Below, one piece after another: positions 5,300-6,505 of a stretch of 6,505 nt of DNA. This DNA is from Ferrimicrobium sp. Lineage in GTDB: Bacteria; Actinomycetota; Acidimicrobiia; Acidimicrobiales; Acidimicrobiaceae. Numbering within the stretch: the stretch's first letter is position 1; the number at the start of each line of letters is the position of its first letter. A model generated the notes under the pieces. The model made no database searches. It was given only the letters and a program-made list of their open reading frames with translations, and was not told the DNA's origin. A program made the translations under genes and the position numbers. Location of the stretch: positions 1 to 6,505 of the forward strand of contig DAHXNM010000276.1 of the NCBI GenBank assembly GCA_027365375.1. Reading direction: 5' to 3'.

Positions 5300-6448
5300 A
5301 TGGATGAATCGTTGGTTCGGTACTTGGAGGTACTGCAGAGGCCGCTGGCCCTGGTCGAGGCGGAACGGGTGCTCTGGGCCAACGGTGCACTGTCAGATCT
5401 TTTAGCAACCGCGCGAGAGGATCTGGTCGGCAGAGATCTCCCAATCGCCGGAGGTCTAAAACTCGATAGGATCCGTCGCTCCTCGACTGAAGCAGCGCTG
5501 CGACACGCAACCGGATATCTGCTTGATGTGGTGATAACCACCACCTTGGTATCGGCTGATACCTGGATGCTAGAGTTCACCATCGCCGACTATGAAGATC
5601 ACAAAAGTGCCGATTACTTTCGAAAGCTGCAGGCATTGGCTGACAATCTTCCTATCGGTATCTTAATCTCCGAGAGCGGCTTGCGTCTTGGTTATGTCAA
5701 TACATCCTTGGCGGCGATCTTCGGTGCTATCCCAACCGACCTTCTGGGGATGAACTGGTTGGAGGTTTTTGCTGAGGAGGACCGAGGGATTCTGCGGGGA
5801 TTAGCCTTGACGGCCCTGACTGGTGTTCCGGTTCGCACCTCAGCAAAGGTTAATGCGAGGCGCACAGGTGAGCGCACTCTCGATATCTCTCTGATCCCGG
5901 TTACATCTCGTGATATGAGCGTCTCCTTTATCGGAACTGTCCGGGACGTGACCGAACAGGTCGCCAATGAGGCTCGTCTCACCTTTGAGGTCGACCATGA
6001 TGCGCTCACGGGACTGGCGAACCGCAGACGGTTGGAGAGTGACATAGCTGACCGGCTCGCTAAGTTGGCCGCAGGGACTCTTGATAGTTCGATGATCGGG
6101 TTTTGTGATATTGATAACTTCAAGGTGATAAATGACACGCTCGGACACCTTGCTGGCGATCGTGTACTCATCGAGGTGGCTAATCGGCTCTCCTCGTCTG
6201 GCCTCGCTGCCTATCGCTTTGCTGGAGATGAGTTCGTGGTTCTTATTGATGATGACGTTAGGTCGGCGGAGGAGCTCGAAGAGTTGCTGAGCAAGACGAT
6301 CTCTGACGCCATAGCTGTCGGTACCGCTCTCCTGAATGTGCACACTTCAGTCGGTGTGGCCATGATCGAGGCCAGCGATACGGCGAGCGAGGTAATTCGC
6401 AAGGCGGACCGCGCCATGTACGACCGTAAACAGATGCGAGCCTGTTGA
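5300..6448 (+). CDS. PAS-PAS-GGDEF diguanylate cyclase (AGDEF variant)
   Basis: Encodes 382 residues without membrane segments or a signal peptide, so it should be cytosolic. Two PAS-like sensor domains (about 8-97 and 108-220, the second ending in the typical FIGTVRDVTEQ) precede a cyclase domain (about 228-382) that would join two GTP into c-di-GMP. In the cyclase domain I see HDALTGLANRRRL (233-245), the metal-binding Asp270 in FCDIDNFKVIND, GHLAGD (282-287), the signature AGDEF (308-312), SVGVAM (350-355) and ADRAMYDRK (369-377). AGDEF replaces GGDEF; this variant is known among active cyclases. The product-inhibition RxxD that would sit at 299-302 reads SSGL, so feedback inhibition by that route is probably absent. 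The first PAS is divergent and its ligand cannot be read from sequence. ATG 5300 is the first start after an in-frame stop at 5267 and has no ribosome-binding site. The stop overlaps the next ATG. Confidence 0.9.
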   Translation: MDESLVRYLEVLQRPLALVEAERVLWANGALSDLLATAREDLVGRDLPIAGGLKLDRIRRSSTEAALRHATGYLLDVVITTTLVSADTWMLEFTIADYEDHKSADYFRKLQALADNLPIGILISESGLRLGYVNTSLAAIFGAIPTDLLGMNWLEVFAEEDRGILRGLALTALTGVPVRTSAKVNARRTGERTLDISLIPVTSRDMSVSFIGTVRDVTEQVANEARLTFEVDHDALTGLANRRRLESDIADRLAKLAAGTLDSSMIGFCDIDNFKVINDTLGHLAGDRVLIEVANRLSSSGLAAYRFAGDEFVVLIDDDVRSAEELEELLSKTISDAIAVGTALLNVHTSVGVAMIEASDTASEVIRKADRAMYDRKQMRAC

Positions 6449-6505
6449 TGGACCCAATCGAGGTGGAGTTTAATGGAGTCGCAGACGGCAGCCTCTTAGC
6501 TGATG
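6448..6505 (+). CDS. Start of an unrecognised gene, cut by the window end
   Basis: The ATG at 6448 overlaps the cyclase stop (TGATG) and its frame stays open to the last base, giving 19 codons that begin MDPIEVEFNGVADGSL. No family can be named from so little. There is no clear ribosome-binding site before it, so it would depend on coupling to the cyclase. A competing ATG at 6473 has a better AGGTGGAG (6461-6468) in front but stops after eight codons. Accept as a probable but unproven coding start. Confidence 0.4.
   Translation, partial: MDPIEVEFNGVADGSLLAD

Noticed and set aside
5840..6343. A 167-codon open frame on the minus strand opposite the cyclase domain
   Set aside because: It mirrors the conserved GGDEF-domain coding sequence and shows no protein family features.
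1..6505. A novel defence, mobile or biosynthetic system
   Set aside because: All but the last 57 bases and the short spacers are explained by recognised housekeeping or signalling genes; no transposase, integrase, repeat array or unusual gene cluster is visible.

Overview
The window is a stretch of ordinary bacterial chromosome, all genes on the + strand, that carries the actinobacterial cluster rapZ - glmR(yvcK) - gap - pgk - tpiA - secG, followed by a sensor-type diguanylate cyclase and the start of one more gene. The gene order, the three-gene glycolytic block, the frequent GTG starts, the moderately high G+C and the style of the proteins point to an actinobacterium. A mid-GC lineage such as the Acidimicrobiia (Ferrimicrobium or Acidithrix type) is my best guess from memory and is an inference.

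Layout. Positions 1-774 hold the 3' part of rapZ, whose P-loop end lies upstream of the window. Its stop overlaps the start of glmR (774-1664) by one base. Then comes a 153-base spacer (1665-1817) with no convincing gene, exactly where most actinobacteria keep whiA. From 1818 to 4800 gap, pgk and tpiA are fused into one translational unit by two 4-base stop/start overlaps (GTGA and ATGA). A hairpin follows tpiA at 4813-4840 and is a plausible operon end. A 181-base spacer with possible promoter elements leads to secG (4982-5209). A 90-base spacer with another inverted repeat leads to a PAS-PAS-GGDEF protein (5300-6448) that has no visible Shine-Dalgarno sequence. Its stop overlaps an ATG (6448) that opens a frame running off the window.

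How the genes work together. GAPDH, PGK and TPI catalyse three linked steps of the lower/middle glycolytic pathway and are probably made in matched amounts through coupled translation. RapZ and GlmR are nucleotide- or metabolite-binding regulators linked in other bacteria to amino-sugar and cell-wall precursor supply, so the cluster ties envelope synthesis to central carbon flow. SecG is a small membrane subunit of the Sec translocon. The cyclase probably makes the second messenger c-di-GMP in response to a signal sensed by its PAS domains.

I see no mobile element, CRISPR array, tRNA or rRNA, and nothing that amounts to a new defence or biosynthetic system. The points most worth a second look are the missing whiA with a ribosome-binding-like sequence left behind it, the AGDEF cyclase lacking an inhibitory site, and a compact PGK.
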